Origin: Burkholderiales bacterium | GTDB taxonomy: Bacteria > Pseudomonadota > Gammaproteobacteria > Burkholderiales > JAEUMW01 | Direction of reading: 5' to 3' | Assembly: GCA_016791285.1 (NCBI GenBank) | Contig: JAEUMX010000066.1 | Span: forward strand, 1-16,888 | DNA: 16,888 nt | Shown: positions 1-6,931 of the stretch, piece after piece | Layout of the letters: every line of letters begins with the position of its first letter | Position numbering within the stretch: position 1 is the stretch's first letter | Program-made: the position numbers and the translations under genes | The notes under the pieces: generated by a model | The model's database searches: none | Told to the model about the DNA's origin: nothing | Seen by the model: the letters and a program-made list of their open reading frames with translations, nothing else

Positions 1-1
1 C

Positions 2-853
2 CTCGATTTGCCCGACAACGGCAGCTATCGCAGTTATGCCGAGCTCGGGCGGCCCTACGTGGTCTGGAACGTGTTCGCGGCGCCCGAACTCTCGCTGCAG
101 CCGAGGCAGTGGTGCTTTCCCATCGCGGGCTGCGTGACGTATCGCGGCTATTTCGCGGAGCCGGGCGCGCGCGGCTTCGCCGATGGTCTGAAGGCTGAGG
201 GCTACGACACCTACATCGGCGGCGTGCCCGCCTACTCGACCTTGGGGTGGTTCGACGACCCGCTGCCGAGTACGGTCATCGGCTATCCCGACACAGAGCT
301 CGCGCGGCTCATCTTCCACGAGCTCGCGCACCAGGTGGTCTACGTGAAGGACGACACGACCTTCAACGAATCCTTCGCCACGGCGGTCGAGCAGGAAGGC
401 GTCAAGCGCTGGGTCGAGGCACGGGGATCGGCCGAGAAGCTCGCGCAGTTTCAGCGTGCACAGGCACGCAAGAGCCAGTTCGTCGCGCTCGTGCTCGAAT
501 ATCAGGGCAAGCTGGCGGAGATCTATGCCTCGAAAGCAGGCGAGGACGAGAAGCGGGCGCTCAAGGCGCAGACCTTCGCGGCGATGCGTGCGGACTACGC
601 CGTGCTCAAGCAAGCCTGGGGCATGCCGAACGGGTACGACGCCTGGTTCGCAGGACCGCTCAACAATGCGCAGATCGCCTCGGTGGCAAGCTACACGCAG
701 CAGGTGCCCGCGTTTCACGCGCTGCTCGCGCAGGAGCAGGGGGACATGAAGCGGTTCTATCTCGCGGCGAAGAAGCTTGCGCAGTTACCCAAGGCGGAGC
801 GGGATGCGAAACTGGCGGCGCTGGGGACGCAGACGGCAGACGCTACGCGCTGA
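2..853 (+). CDS. Putative zinc aminopeptidase, PF10023-like (5' end outside window)
   Basis: The frame is already open at base 2, and the first residues (LDLPDNGSYRSY) read as the interior of a protein, so the TTG at 8 is probably not the real start. Counting from that TTG, the zinc-binding HELAH motif lies at residues 104-108 and a downstream glutamate in FNESFA (about 121) fits the third ligand of a gluzincin-like metallopeptidase. The surrounding segments (YVVWNVFAAPE, WCFPIAGCVTYRGYF) match what I remember of the bacterial 'predicted aminopeptidase' family PF10023. The C-terminal third is helical and charged, as in that family. The substrate is unknown; family members are usually exported, but the signal region would lie upstream of the window. 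The gene converges on the P450 gene, with 147 bp between the stop codons. Confidence 0.8.
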   Translation, partial: LDLPDNGSYRSYAELGRPYVVWNVFAAPELSLQPRQWCFPIAGCVTYRGYFAEPGARGFADGLKAEGYDTYIGGVPAYSTLGWFDDPLPSTVIGYPDTELARLIFHELAHQVVYVKDDTTFNESFATAVEQEGVKRWVEARGSAEKLAQFQRAQARKSQFVALVLEYQGKLAEIYASKAGEDEKRALKAQTFAAMRADYAVLKQAWGMPNGYDAWFAGPLNNAQIASVASYTQQVPAFHALLAQEQGDMKRFYLAAKKLAQLPKAERDAKLAALGTQTADATR

Positions 854-883
854 AGCTGGAGCGAGGGGCTCGTCTCAAAAATG

Positions 884-926
884 AAAGGAGGATCTCGTGG
901 CTGAGATTGATTGGCAGCTGGATCAC
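884..926 (+). pseudogene. Orphan ribosome binding site and start codon, possible N-terminal relic of a DUF1326-like gene
   Basis: An excellent Shine-Dalgarno (AAAGGAGGA, 884-892) precedes a GTG at 897. The first codons read MAEIDWQLD, which resembles the N-terminus of DUF1326 proteins as I remember them. After about nine codons the frame becomes a basic, arginine-rich string and then runs antisense through the P450 gene, so no intact gene follows. The most economical reading is a gene cut immediately after its start, but nine residues are weak evidence of homology. Confidence 0.25.
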
Positions 927-1000
927 CGTAGCCGCAAGCGATGGGCCAAAAGGCGCTGGCGAATCAGATCGTGCAGCGTGTGCACGTGCATGCGCTCCGG

Positions 1001-2146
1001 TCACCCCAGCCTGACGGACACTCGACGCCAGCCGCCGAGCGGATACGTCTCGCGCACGGGCTCCGCGTCGGGCGCGAGCTCAATGCGCTTCGTCGCGGTA
1101 AGGAGCGCCCGTGTCGCGACGACCAGCTCCATCGTCGCCAGCGGACGCCCCGGACAGACGTGGATGCCGGTGCCGTAGACCAGGTTGTGTGGCGCGTGCT
1201 CCTCGGGGCGATACGCGTCCGGGTCTCCGAACACGCGCTCGTCACGATTGGCCGACGTCCAGTTCAGATAGATGCGCTTGCCCGACTCGAGCGCGTATCC
1301 CGCGATGTGCGTCGCGACCGTCGTCACCCGCCGGTTCACCAGGAACGGATCGTCGATGCGCAGCATCTCGTCGATGGCCGCAGGCAGCGTGCGGGGATCT
1401 GCTCGAAGCGCCTCCTGCACCCCGTGGTGCGTGGCCAGAAAATAGACGACAACACCGAGCGCAGTGGCGATGGAACCGAGATCGCCCGCCGTCCAATTGC
1501 GCAGAATCGAGACGATGTCCGCGTCCGGCAGCAGTGCTCCGTTCACGGTGACGTGGAGCAGCTCGGTCGTGGGATCGTCGGGAGCCGCATCGCCCATCCG
1601 CCGGCGGCGGCGCACCTGCGCGAGCACGATGTCATCGAACGAGGCGGCGGTGGCGGCGGTCTGCGCGCGGTCCTTCGAGCGCGTGGCTGCATGGTTCCGG
1701 TGCATCCATGCGAGGAGCTCGTCCTCGACGCCCTGCCATCCCAGCCAGTCCGTCTGCGCGCGTACGGCAAACGGATAGCCGATGCCGGTGACCGCCTCGA
1801 CGGTCGCATCACGCGGCAGTCCGCATACGATATCGTCAGCGATGTCGCGCACGCGGGGCTCGAGCGCGGCCATGCGTTCGACCGAAAAGAACGGATCGAT
1901 GATCGCGCGATATGCGGCGTGCTCTGGACGGTCGAGCGAGTTGGGCACCATGCGGCGGCCGGACGCGTCGGACGAGAACGTGGCCGGATCGGTGGCCGCG
2001 GCGACCACGTCCGCGTGTCTGAACAGCGTGACGCCGCGCGGCGACTCGGCCAGCGGACACGCCGCACGCATACGATCGTAGGCGCCGCGCTGATCGGCGA
2101 GCACCGGCTCGGACAACGGTTCCCACGGCGGGATGCGCGCGCTCAC
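1001..2146 (-). CDS. Cytochrome P450 (bacterial class I type)
   Basis: This is a heme-thiolate monooxygenase of 381 residues when started at the GTG at 2146. The heme-binding loop YGTGIHVCPGRPLA carries the axial cysteine at residue 331, and the K-helix ExxR motif is EMLR at 260-263. The I-helix reads WTAGDLGSIATALG (about 218-231); the threonine normally found in AGxxT is replaced by glycine in the obvious alignment. The stretch before the heme loop (RPEEHAPHNLVYG) is short. I chose the GTG at 2146 because AAGGA lies 7 nt upstream, while the ATG at 2164 has no ribosome binding site and lies in the flanking IS debris. No ferredoxin or reductase gene is nearby, so the redox partners must be encoded elsewhere. 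The substrate cannot be inferred; there is no membrane anchor, so the enzyme is probably cytosolic. Confidence 0.9.
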   Translation of the reverse strand: MSARIPPWEPLSEPVLADQRGAYDRMRAACPLAESPRGVTLFRHADVVAAATDPATFSSDASGRRMVPNSLDRPEHAAYRAIIDPFFSVERMAALEPRVRDIADDIVCGLPRDATVEAVTGIGYPFAVRAQTDWLGWQGVEDELLAWMHRNHAATRSKDRAQTAATAASFDDIVLAQVRRRRRMGDAAPDDPTTELLHVTVNGALLPDADIVSILRNWTAGDLGSIATALGVVVYFLATHHGVQEALRADPRTLPAAIDEMLRIDDPFLVNRRVTTVATHIAGYALESGKRIYLNWTSANRDERVFGDPDAYRPEEHAPHNLVYGTGIHVCPGRPLATMELVVATRALLTATKRIELAPDAEPVRETYPLGGWRRVSVRLG

Positions 2147-2150
2147 ACCG

Positions 2151-2384
2151 TTATCCTTCAGCATCTGCGGATACCGCGTCGCGCTTTGGCGCGACGGAGT
2201 CGACGGGCGGCACGCTCGGTCCATACGACCCGTCGAGCCCTGCTGGCTTCCCGCGCCGCACGCTGCGCCGATCCACACCGACGCGGCGCGCTACCTCCGA
2301 CGGCAGCAGTCCGTCTTCGAGCAACGCCGGCGCGATTAGGCGCCGACGCTCCAGTTCCCCTAGGTTTCCGGCCGGTTGCATCAC
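2151..2384 (-). pseudogene. IS630-type transposase N-terminal helix-turn-helix remnant
   Basis: A GTG start at 2384 with a good GGAGG a few bases upstream opens a frame whose first 44 residues look like the N-terminal DNA-binding region of IS630-family transposases (ELERRRLIAPALLEDG, then PSEVARRVGVDRRSVRR at about 28-44). The conserved W of the usual RRWK is G here. Beyond residue 46 the similarity stops and no DDE catalytic domain follows, because the P450 gene begins. The fragment is therefore a dead transposon end, although its start signal is intact. A stand-alone small HTH regulator is a less likely alternative. Confidence 0.55.
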
Positions 2385-2591
2385 ATACCTCCAGCTGGGA
2401 ATGGTAGCAGGATTCAGCCAGCTGCGTCGACGGCGCGAGCTCGGACGCTGCCCAAGGCCAGCTGGACGAATGCACAGATCGGCTCGATCGAAGAACGAGC
2501 GTACGGTCGCCCATCCGGCGAACCCCGCTCAAACACGGCGAGTGGGTTCCTCAATGCGCCGTCCGCCATTCAGCTGTTGGTGGAACGGCTT
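2385..2591. other. Gap with no supported gene
   Basis: About 200 bp separate the two transposase remnants. Frames are open on both strands, but none has a ribosome binding site, a recognisable motif or similarity that I can name. It is probably more transposon or deletion debris. Confidence 0.4.
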
Positions 2592-2726
2592 TCACCAGAA
2601 TCTGCCACGGCACGGCACACAGGTCAACAAATACTGCTCCGGCTGCCTATCGAGGCGGATGACGCCGGCCACCGGCAGGTAGCAGCAGCTGTCGTAGTGA
2701 CCATTGAACAGCGCCAACTGTTGCGC
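2592..2726 (-). pseudogene. IS1380-type transposase fragment
   Basis: Reading leftward, the frame continues from the antitoxin fragment directly into QQLALFNGHYDSCCYLPVAG followed by PEQYLL. I recognise this as the internal catalytic-domain segment of IS1380-family transposases, which typically read LALFNGHYDSYCYLPV. Only about 45 codons remain before a stop at 2592-2594. Neither the rest of the DDE domain nor terminal inverted repeats are visible. The piece is in frame with the antitoxin remnant at its left and was left by insertion and deletion. Confidence 0.6.
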
Positions 2727-2903
2727 CTTGAAATCGGCCGGCCATCGCCCGCGAAACTTTCTCAACCGTGCCAGTACCTCGCGCGCCGCCGGCCGCTTCT
2801 TGATTTCGAACACTCGCGCAGCAAGCACGTGGATTTCGATCTCGTCACCCTCTTTGAGCATCAGCGCTTCGACGACCGCCGCGGGAAGCCGCACTGCCTG
2901 AAT
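2727..2903 (-). pseudogene. MazE/AbrB-type antitoxin fragment, both ends lost
   Basis: The reading QAVRLPAAVVEALMLKEGDEIEIH is the C-terminal half of a SpoVT-AbrB swapped-hairpin domain as seen in MazE-like antitoxins. It is followed by a typical tail ending KFRGRWPADFK. The first strand (usually ...WGNS before QAVRLP) is missing, and an unrelated 'SPI' precedes QAVRLP. The toxin-binding C-terminus is replaced after K56 (counted from the GTG at 2894) by an IS1380 fragment. No MazF or PIN partner is adjacent. It is unlikely to encode a working antitoxin, although a chimeric 100-residue ORF (2592-2894) remains open. Confidence 0.6.
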
Positions 2904-2911
2904 GGGGGATT

Positions 2912-2950
2912 GAAAACCATCGGGCTAGCCGCCCCGCGCCAGCCCGATGG
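2912..2950 (-). terminator. Rho-independent terminator of the lipase gene
   Basis: The arms 2917-2926 and 2941-2950 form a perfect 10-bp stem (CCATCGGGCT / AGCCCGATGG) with a 14-nt loop, followed on the minus strand by TTTT (2913-2916). It starts 9 nt after the lipase stop codon and is oriented to end lipase transcription. Confidence 0.75.
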
Positions 2951-2958
2951 AGTGAGGA

Positions 2959-4350
2959 TCATGCAGCCGCCGCCTGCACGTTGGCGATGCCACTCAGCGC
3001 GGCGCCGTAGCGATCCCAGTCATGGTCGCGGAAGTTGAGCGCCACCTGCGCCGGGGGAAACGCACGCTTCACCGCTCCGTCCTTGTCGATGTAGAACAGA
3101 TCGTCCGCCGTGCGATACTGCTGACCCACCTGCGGGATCGGTGTCCCCAGCCCGATATGGAAGCCGCCGAGGTCGAGGCTGATCGGGTTCTTGAGCGTGA
3201 CCGGGAAATTCGGTCCGAACGGCGGCAGGTGCACCACCGGATCGCCGCGAAAGGCGATCAGCGTCGAGCTGTGCACCCGTTCGGCGAGCAGCTTGTTCAG
3301 GCTTTCATCGCCCGCCCGGGGTGCGGCAAAGGTGAAGAGCTCCACGTTCTCATCAGGCAGGGCTTCAGCGATGTCCAGCGCGGCAAGCAGCGCCAGCGCA
3401 CCGCCAAGCGAGAAGCCGGTCACATAGATCCGAAACGTGACCAGCTCCTTCGTCACCTGGCGGGTGACTTCCGCCAGCAATTCGTTGCGCACCAGGTTGT
3501 ACGCCTGCCAGAAGCCTGCATGCACCCAGCGCTGATCGGGCCACGATTTTGGCGCCGGTGGATAGGCGATGCGATTGGCCCGAAAGTCGGTCAGCACCCA
3601 ATCCCTGAGCGCGCCTTCCTGATCGAAGAACGCGGTTTCGGAGCCGCGAAACGCGACGACCACGTCGTTCTTGTCGCTGCGCGCCACGAAACACTCGGTG
3701 TCGCTCTTGAAGTTCTTGCGGGCGATGGCGACGGCGTCGCGTACGATCGCTCGGTTCAACAGACAAGCAGAACCATCGCCGAGCATCGTGTTCTTGACCT
3801 CGGATGCGGCGCCGAGCGTCTCCGCGTCCGAGAACTGCGCCACGTGCGTCAGGGCCAGAAGCTCCAGCGCAAGACTCACATCGAGCACCGGGGCGTTCGC
3901 CGCGTTCGCCGCCGCGAGCGCTTCGATCTCCTCCTTGCGGATGGCATCGAGCGTGGCCTTCTTCTCGCCCTGGACCTCGTCGATACGATCCTTCTTGGCA
4001 TCGACCGCTTGATCGATGGTCTCGCGTTTGTCGTCCTTCGCGTCGCGGATGGTATCTCGCTTCTCGTCGCGAACCTCCGACTTCGCATCGCGCTTGTCCT
4101 CGCCCTTGAGGTCGGACTGGCGAATCTCCTTCATCTCGTCGCGCTTCTCCTCGCGCGCATCCTTCTTCTCTTCCCGCGCCTCCTGGCGGGCATCCTTCTT
4201 TTCCTCGCGTGCGTCCTTGCGGGACTCCTTCTTCTCCTCGCGCGCGTCCTTGCGGGCGTCCTTCCTTTCCTCGCGGGCGTCTTGCTTCAGTTCCTTGATT
4301 TCCGCCTCAAGCGCTTTCTCGGCGTCGGTCTTCCTGTCGAACAGTCCCAT
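2959..4350 (-). CDS. Class 3 (fungal-type) lipase with hendecad-repeat N-terminal arm
   Basis: This 463-residue protein has two parts. Residues 1 to about 140 are a highly charged, proline-free helical arm rich in K, E, D, R and A. Residues about 150-463 are an alpha/beta hydrolase of the class 3 lipase type (PF01764). The nucleophile elbow is GFSLGGA (Ser314), preceded by VVVAFRGSE (the oxyanion-side strand). A likely catalytic Asp lies in RGDPVVHLP (D370) and a likely His in DHDWDRYGA (H443). The product is predicted to be a carboxylester or lipid hydrolase. There is no signal peptide or transmembrane segment, so it is cytosolic or exported by another route. The start ATG is set by AAAGGAG 8 nt upstream. 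A terminator follows closely and the gene appears monocistronic. Confidence 0.85.
   Translation of the reverse strand: MGLFDRKTDAEKALEAEIKELKQDAREERKDARKDAREEKKESRKDAREEKKDARQEAREEKKDAREEKRDEMKEIRQSDLKGEDKRDAKSEVRDEKRDTIRDAKDDKRETIDQAVDAKKDRIDEVQGEKKATLDAIRKEEIEALAAANAANAPVLDVSLALELLALTHVAQFSDAETLGAASEVKNTMLGDGSACLLNRAIVRDAVAIARKNFKSDTECFVARSDKNDVVVAFRGSETAFFDQEGALRDWVLTDFRANRIAYPPAPKSWPDQRWVHAGFWQAYNLVRNELLAEVTRQVTKELVTFRIYVTGFSLGGALALLAALDIAEALPDENVELFTFAAPRAGDESLNKLLAERVHSSTLIAFRGDPVVHLPPFGPNFPVTLKNPISLDLGGFHIGLGTPIPQVGQQYRTADDLFYIDKDGAVKRAFPPAQVALNFRDHDWDRYGAALSGIANVQAAAA
3937..4281 (-). repeat. Hendecad (11-residue, 33-bp) repeat tract in the lipase arm
   Basis: Residues 24-78 divide into five successive 11-mers: DAREERKDARK, DAREEKKESRK, DAREEKKDARQ, EAREEKKDARE, EKRDEMKEIRQ. 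Residues 95-138 give four more with an I or L at position 7: DEKRDTIRDAK, DDKRETIDQAV, DAKKDRIDEVQ, GEKKATLDAIR. A 16-residue connector lies between the two sets. Eleven-residue periodicity is typical of LEA-like amphipathic helices and right-handed coiled coils. The DNA of the first set is itself strongly repetitive. Confidence 0.8.
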
Positions 4351-4377
4351 CTCGTTACTCCTTTCGCGATTGAGTAT

Positions 4378-4396
4378 CCCCCGACGAGGTCGGGGG
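4378..4396. other. Perfect hairpin in the lipase leader
   Basis: CCCCCGAC, a GAG loop and GTCGGGGG form an 8-bp perfect stem 27 nt upstream of the lipase start codon, just before its ribosome binding site. On the plus strand it is followed by CTTT only, and on the minus strand by no T tract, so it is a weak terminator in either direction. It may be a leader structure of the lipase mRNA. Confidence 0.45.
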
Positions 4397-4795
4397 CTTT
4401 GGGTTGCGAGCCGTTCAGGGCAGCGATGCCCGGTTGCTCACGCTGCTTCGAGCTCGCAACAGGCACGTACGATGGGCGCGGGGCGCACCATGCACAATCG
4501 GTCCTTCGGCCTACGTCATGGCGCTGACGGCGCGTCCCGCGAGAGGGGAGCCTGCGTCGCAAAGCGGGGACGGTTGCGCGTCCAATGCGCAGCGCCGCGA
4601 AGCTCCAGAGTCACCCAGATGACGCCTTTCCCCGCGCGACGAAGGAGGATATTGCTCGAGCCCCATGGCGAAATCGGCCATATCTGATCTCGGGCTGCAC
4701 CCTCCCTGGTGTGCCGCCAGCAGGCCAAGCGATATTCCGTGGTCGGCGTCATGCCTCGTTCGGCAACGGGGGAGATTGGCGATGTCCCTGCTTTC
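4397..4795. other. Long gap between two minus-strand genes, no supported gene
   Basis: About 400 bp lie between the stop of the phosphatidyltransferase gene and the lipase leader hairpin. Several frames are open, one of them (4516 upward on the minus strand) continuing under the phosphatidyltransferase gene, but none has a start signal or a motif I know. The lipase promoter is expected here, although I found no convincing -35/-10 pair. Confidence 0.4.
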
Positions 4796-5356
4796 TCACT
4801 TGCCACGTGCGTGACCGCCCTGCGGGTGCATCGCCTTCGCGCTCCACACCCACACGTAGTGCAGCCCCGATGCCACGATCGTTCCGACCAGGACCACGTA
4901 GGCAACGAGGAGCCAGCGGCCGAGGTCGATGAGCCCCGCTGACTGAGCGAGCACCAGGGTGAAGACGCCGAATACGAGGCCGGTGTTGGCCTTGCCGAGC
5001 CACGTCGGTCGCATCTCCACCTTGCCGCGCAGCCAGCGATAGGCGAGGAAGCCCAGGACGATGACCACGTCACGCGCGATGACCGCGATTGCTACCCAGA
5101 TCGGCAGCAGTTCGAGCCACGTCAGCGTGCCTGCGGTGGAGAGGATCATGAGCTTGTCGGCGGCCGGATCGAGCACGGCGCCGACATAGCTCTGCTGATG
5201 GAAGCGCCGCGCCAGATAGCCGTCGAGAACATCGCTGGCGGCCGCGCCGACGAAGACGACGAGCGCGGTCGCGTAGCGACCTTCGAGCAGCAGCCAGACC
5301 ATGACCGGGACCAGCAGCAGCCGGGCAAAGGTGATGAGATTGGGCGCCGTCAGCAC
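4796..5356 (-). CDS. CDP-alcohol phosphatidyltransferase family protein (PgsA-like)
   Basis: This is an integral membrane enzyme of 186 residues, the usual size for the family. It transfers a phosphatidyl group from a CDP-linked lipid to an alcohol such as glycerol-3-phosphate. The complete signature D-x2-D-G-x2-A-R-x8-G-x3-D-x3-D is present: D42, D45, G46, A49, R50, G59, D63, D67. The N-terminal TAPNLITFARLLLVP segment is typical of PgsA or bacterial cardiolipin-synthase-like members. About five to six hydrophobic helices follow. The start is a GTG at 5356 with no clear Shine-Dalgarno, but the family's N-terminus begins here. It is divergent from the PEBP gene. Which alcohol is used cannot be told from sequence, and a second pgsA is likely elsewhere in the genome. 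Confidence 0.85.
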   Translation of the reverse strand: MLTAPNLITFARLLLVPVMVWLLLEGRYATALVVFVGAAASDVLDGYLARRFHQQSYVGAVLDPAADKLMILSTAGTLTWLELLPIWVAIAVIARDVVIVLGFLAYRWLRGKVEMRPTWLGKANTGLVFGVFTLVLAQSAGLIDLGRWLLVAYVVLVGTIVASGLHYVWVWSAKAMHPQGGHARGK

Positions 5357-5456
5357 GGAAGGAGATCGAATCGCGAGCCCGAACGAGGGTTCCCTGGAAC
5401 AAACATATCACAAGGGTGGGCCGGTTCGCTCCCCCCAGCAGCGCACGGCCCGGTCG

Positions 5457-5485
5457 GGAAACGCCTGCGCACCCGGCGCTATAAT
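5457..5485 (+). promoter_or_regulatory. Putative sigma70 promoter of the PEBP gene
   Basis: A perfect TATAAT (5480-5485) stands out in otherwise GC-rich sequence, about 30 nt before the ATG at 5516. The hexamer 17 nt upstream (GGAAAC) is a poor -35. Transcription would start near 5492, leaving a leader of about 24 nt that contains the GGAGG. Confidence 0.5.
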
Positions 5486-5515
5486 CGTCCTCGCTCTCAA
5501 GTGGAGGAACCCGCC

Positions 5516-6145
5516 ATGAAGCTCACCACCTCGTGCTTTGCCGACGGGCAGGCGATTCCCGTCGAGTGCGCGTTCTGCGCGCCCGACCCGAAGGCACACG
5601 CCAGCCTTTCGCAGAACCTCAATCCGGACCTCGCGTGGAGTGATCTCCCGCCGGGTACGAAGTCGCTGGTGCTGCTGTGCCACGATCCCGACGTGCCGAG
5701 CCAGCCCGACGATGTGAACCAGGAGGGGCGCACCGTGCCGGCGTCGCTGCCGCGCATCGACTTCTTCCACTGGGTGTTGGTGGACCTGCCAGCGAACGCC
5801 GCGCCGATCGCCAAGGGAGAATTCGCGAGCAGCGTCACCGCGAAGGGCAAACCGGGGCCGGATGCGCCGCGGGGCGCGCGTCAGGGTGTGAACGACTATA
5901 CGAACTGGTTCGCCGGCGATACCGAAATGGGCGGCGACTACTACGGCTACGACGGACCGTGCCCGCCGTGGAACGACTCGATTCCCCATCGCTACATTTT
6001 CACGCTGTATGCGCTCGACGTACCGCGCTGCCCGGTCGAAGGCCGCTTCACGGGCCCCGATGTGAGGCAAGCGATCGAGGGACACGTGCTCGCGAGCGCG
6101 ACGCTGACGGGCCGCTACGCGTTGAATCCCGACGTGAAGCTCTGA
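5516..6145 (+). CDS. YbhB/YbcL family Raf-kinase-inhibitor-like (PEBP) protein
   Basis: This 209-residue protein belongs to the phosphatidylethanolamine-binding protein superfamily, bacterial YbhB/YbcL branch. The anion-pocket motifs are DPDVP (57-61), the FHW segment (84-86) and YDGPCPP (145-151), followed by HRYIFTLYALD (158-168). The ATG at 5516 is fixed by GGAGG 8 nt upstream and by the N-terminus MKLTTSCF, which fits the family. It has an insertion of about 20 residues (DVNQEGRTVPASLP) after the first motif. No signal peptide is seen, so it is probably cytosolic. The biochemical role of this family in bacteria is poorly defined, and ligand binding is inferred from the fold. The next gene starts 51 bp downstream and may be co-transcribed. 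Confidence 0.9.
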   Translation: MKLTTSCFADGQAIPVECAFCAPDPKAHASLSQNLNPDLAWSDLPPGTKSLVLLCHDPDVPSQPDDVNQEGRTVPASLPRIDFFHWVLVDLPANAAPIAKGEFASSVTAKGKPGPDAPRGARQGVNDYTNWFAGDTEMGGDYYGYDGPCPPWNDSIPHRYIFTLYALDVPRCPVEGRFTGPDVRQAIEGHVLASATLTGRYALNPDVKL

Positions 6146-6196
6146 CGGGGAGCCGCGACCGCGTCGAGCGCCCCCCGCAGCATCGCGATCGCTCGA

Positions 6197-6931
6197 ATGT
6201 CGAGCCACCTCCGATTCGCGTGCGCGTTGCTCCTGTTCGGCCTGTCTTGCGCGACGCGTGCGGCCGACGATCCCCATACGGTCGAGCGCGCCAGGCTGGT
6301 GGCGGAGGTGGCTGCACTGGCGGCGTACACCGGCGATGAGACCGGCCGCGACAAGTTCGAGGCGCGCGTGCTCGATGCGCTCGCCAAGGTCCCGCGGCAC
6401 CGCTTCGTTCCCGACGATCAGGAGAAGTACGCGTACAAGAACCGCCCGCTGCCGATCGGCTACGGGCAGACGATCTCGCAGCCCTACATCGTCGCGCTCA
6501 TGACCGATCTCTTGAACGTGAAGCCGGGACAGCGCGTGCTCGAGATCGGCACCGGCTCGGGCTATCAGGCCGCGATCCTCGCGGAGCTGGGCGCGCAGGT
6601 GTATACGATCGAAATCGTCGAACCCCTCGGCAAGCGCGCCGAGGCAGTGCTCGCCGCCGAGGGTTACGACAACGTCACAGTGCGGGTCGGTGACGGCTAC
6701 TACGGCTGGGAGGTGCACGCGCCGTTCGATGCGATCATCGTGACCGCCGCCGCGAGTCACGTGCCGCCGCCGCTCGTGCGGCAACTCAAGCCGGGCGGGC
6801 GCATGGTCATCCCGGTCGGGGCCCAGTTCCTCACGCAACACCTGCAGCTCGTCGAGAAGGAAGCGGACGGCAGTGTGATCAGCAAGCAGATCCTGCCGGT
6901 CAGGTTCGTGCCGCTCACCGGTGGGCACTGA
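6197..6931 (+). CDS. pcm: Protein-L-isoaspartate O-methyltransferase, exported form
   Basis: This 244-residue SAM-dependent enzyme methylates L-isoaspartyl residues and starts repair of age-damaged proteins. The SAM-binding motif I is VLEIGTGSGYQ (114-124). The conserved substrate-side segment PIGYGQTISQPYIVALM is at 86-102, and the C-terminal KPGGRMVIPVG block is present. Residues 1-22 (MSSHLRFACALLLFGLSCATRA) look like a cleavable signal peptide ending in an A-x-A-type site, so the enzyme is predicted to be periplasmic, unlike the cytosolic E. coli Pcm. The stop codon overlaps the following GTG start by 11 nt, which suggests translational coupling with the membrane protein downstream. The start is the ATG at 6197; no strong Shine-Dalgarno is visible. 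Confidence 0.88.
   Translation: MSSHLRFACALLLFGLSCATRAADDPHTVERARLVAEVAALAAYTGDETGRDKFEARVLDALAKVPRHRFVPDDQEKYAYKNRPLPIGYGQTISQPYIVALMTDLLNVKPGQRVLEIGTGSGYQAAILAELGAQVYTIEIVEPLGKRAEAVLAAEGYDNVTVRVGDGYYGWEVHAPFDAIIVTAAASHVPPPLVRQLKPGGRMVIPVGAQFLTQHLQLVEKEADGSVISKQILPVRFVPLTGGH

Noticed and set aside
941..2407. 488-codon open frame on the plus strand across the P450 region
   Set aside because: It is antisense to the P450, has an arginine- and histidine-rich composition with no domain, and exists because GC-rich genes leave the opposite strand open.
4117..4281. CRISPR-like array because of regularly spaced 33-bp repeats
   Set aside because: The repeats are contiguous, have no spacers, stay in frame and encode the hendecads of the lipase arm.
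3022..4527. 501-codon open frame on the plus strand across the lipase
   Set aside because: The leucine/valine-rich tail that looks like membrane helices is the antisense reading of the lysine/glutamate repeat codons. There is no start signal.
5408..6928. 506-codon open frame on the minus strand
   Set aside because: It covers both the PEBP and methyltransferase genes in antisense. Those have clear motifs and this frame has none.
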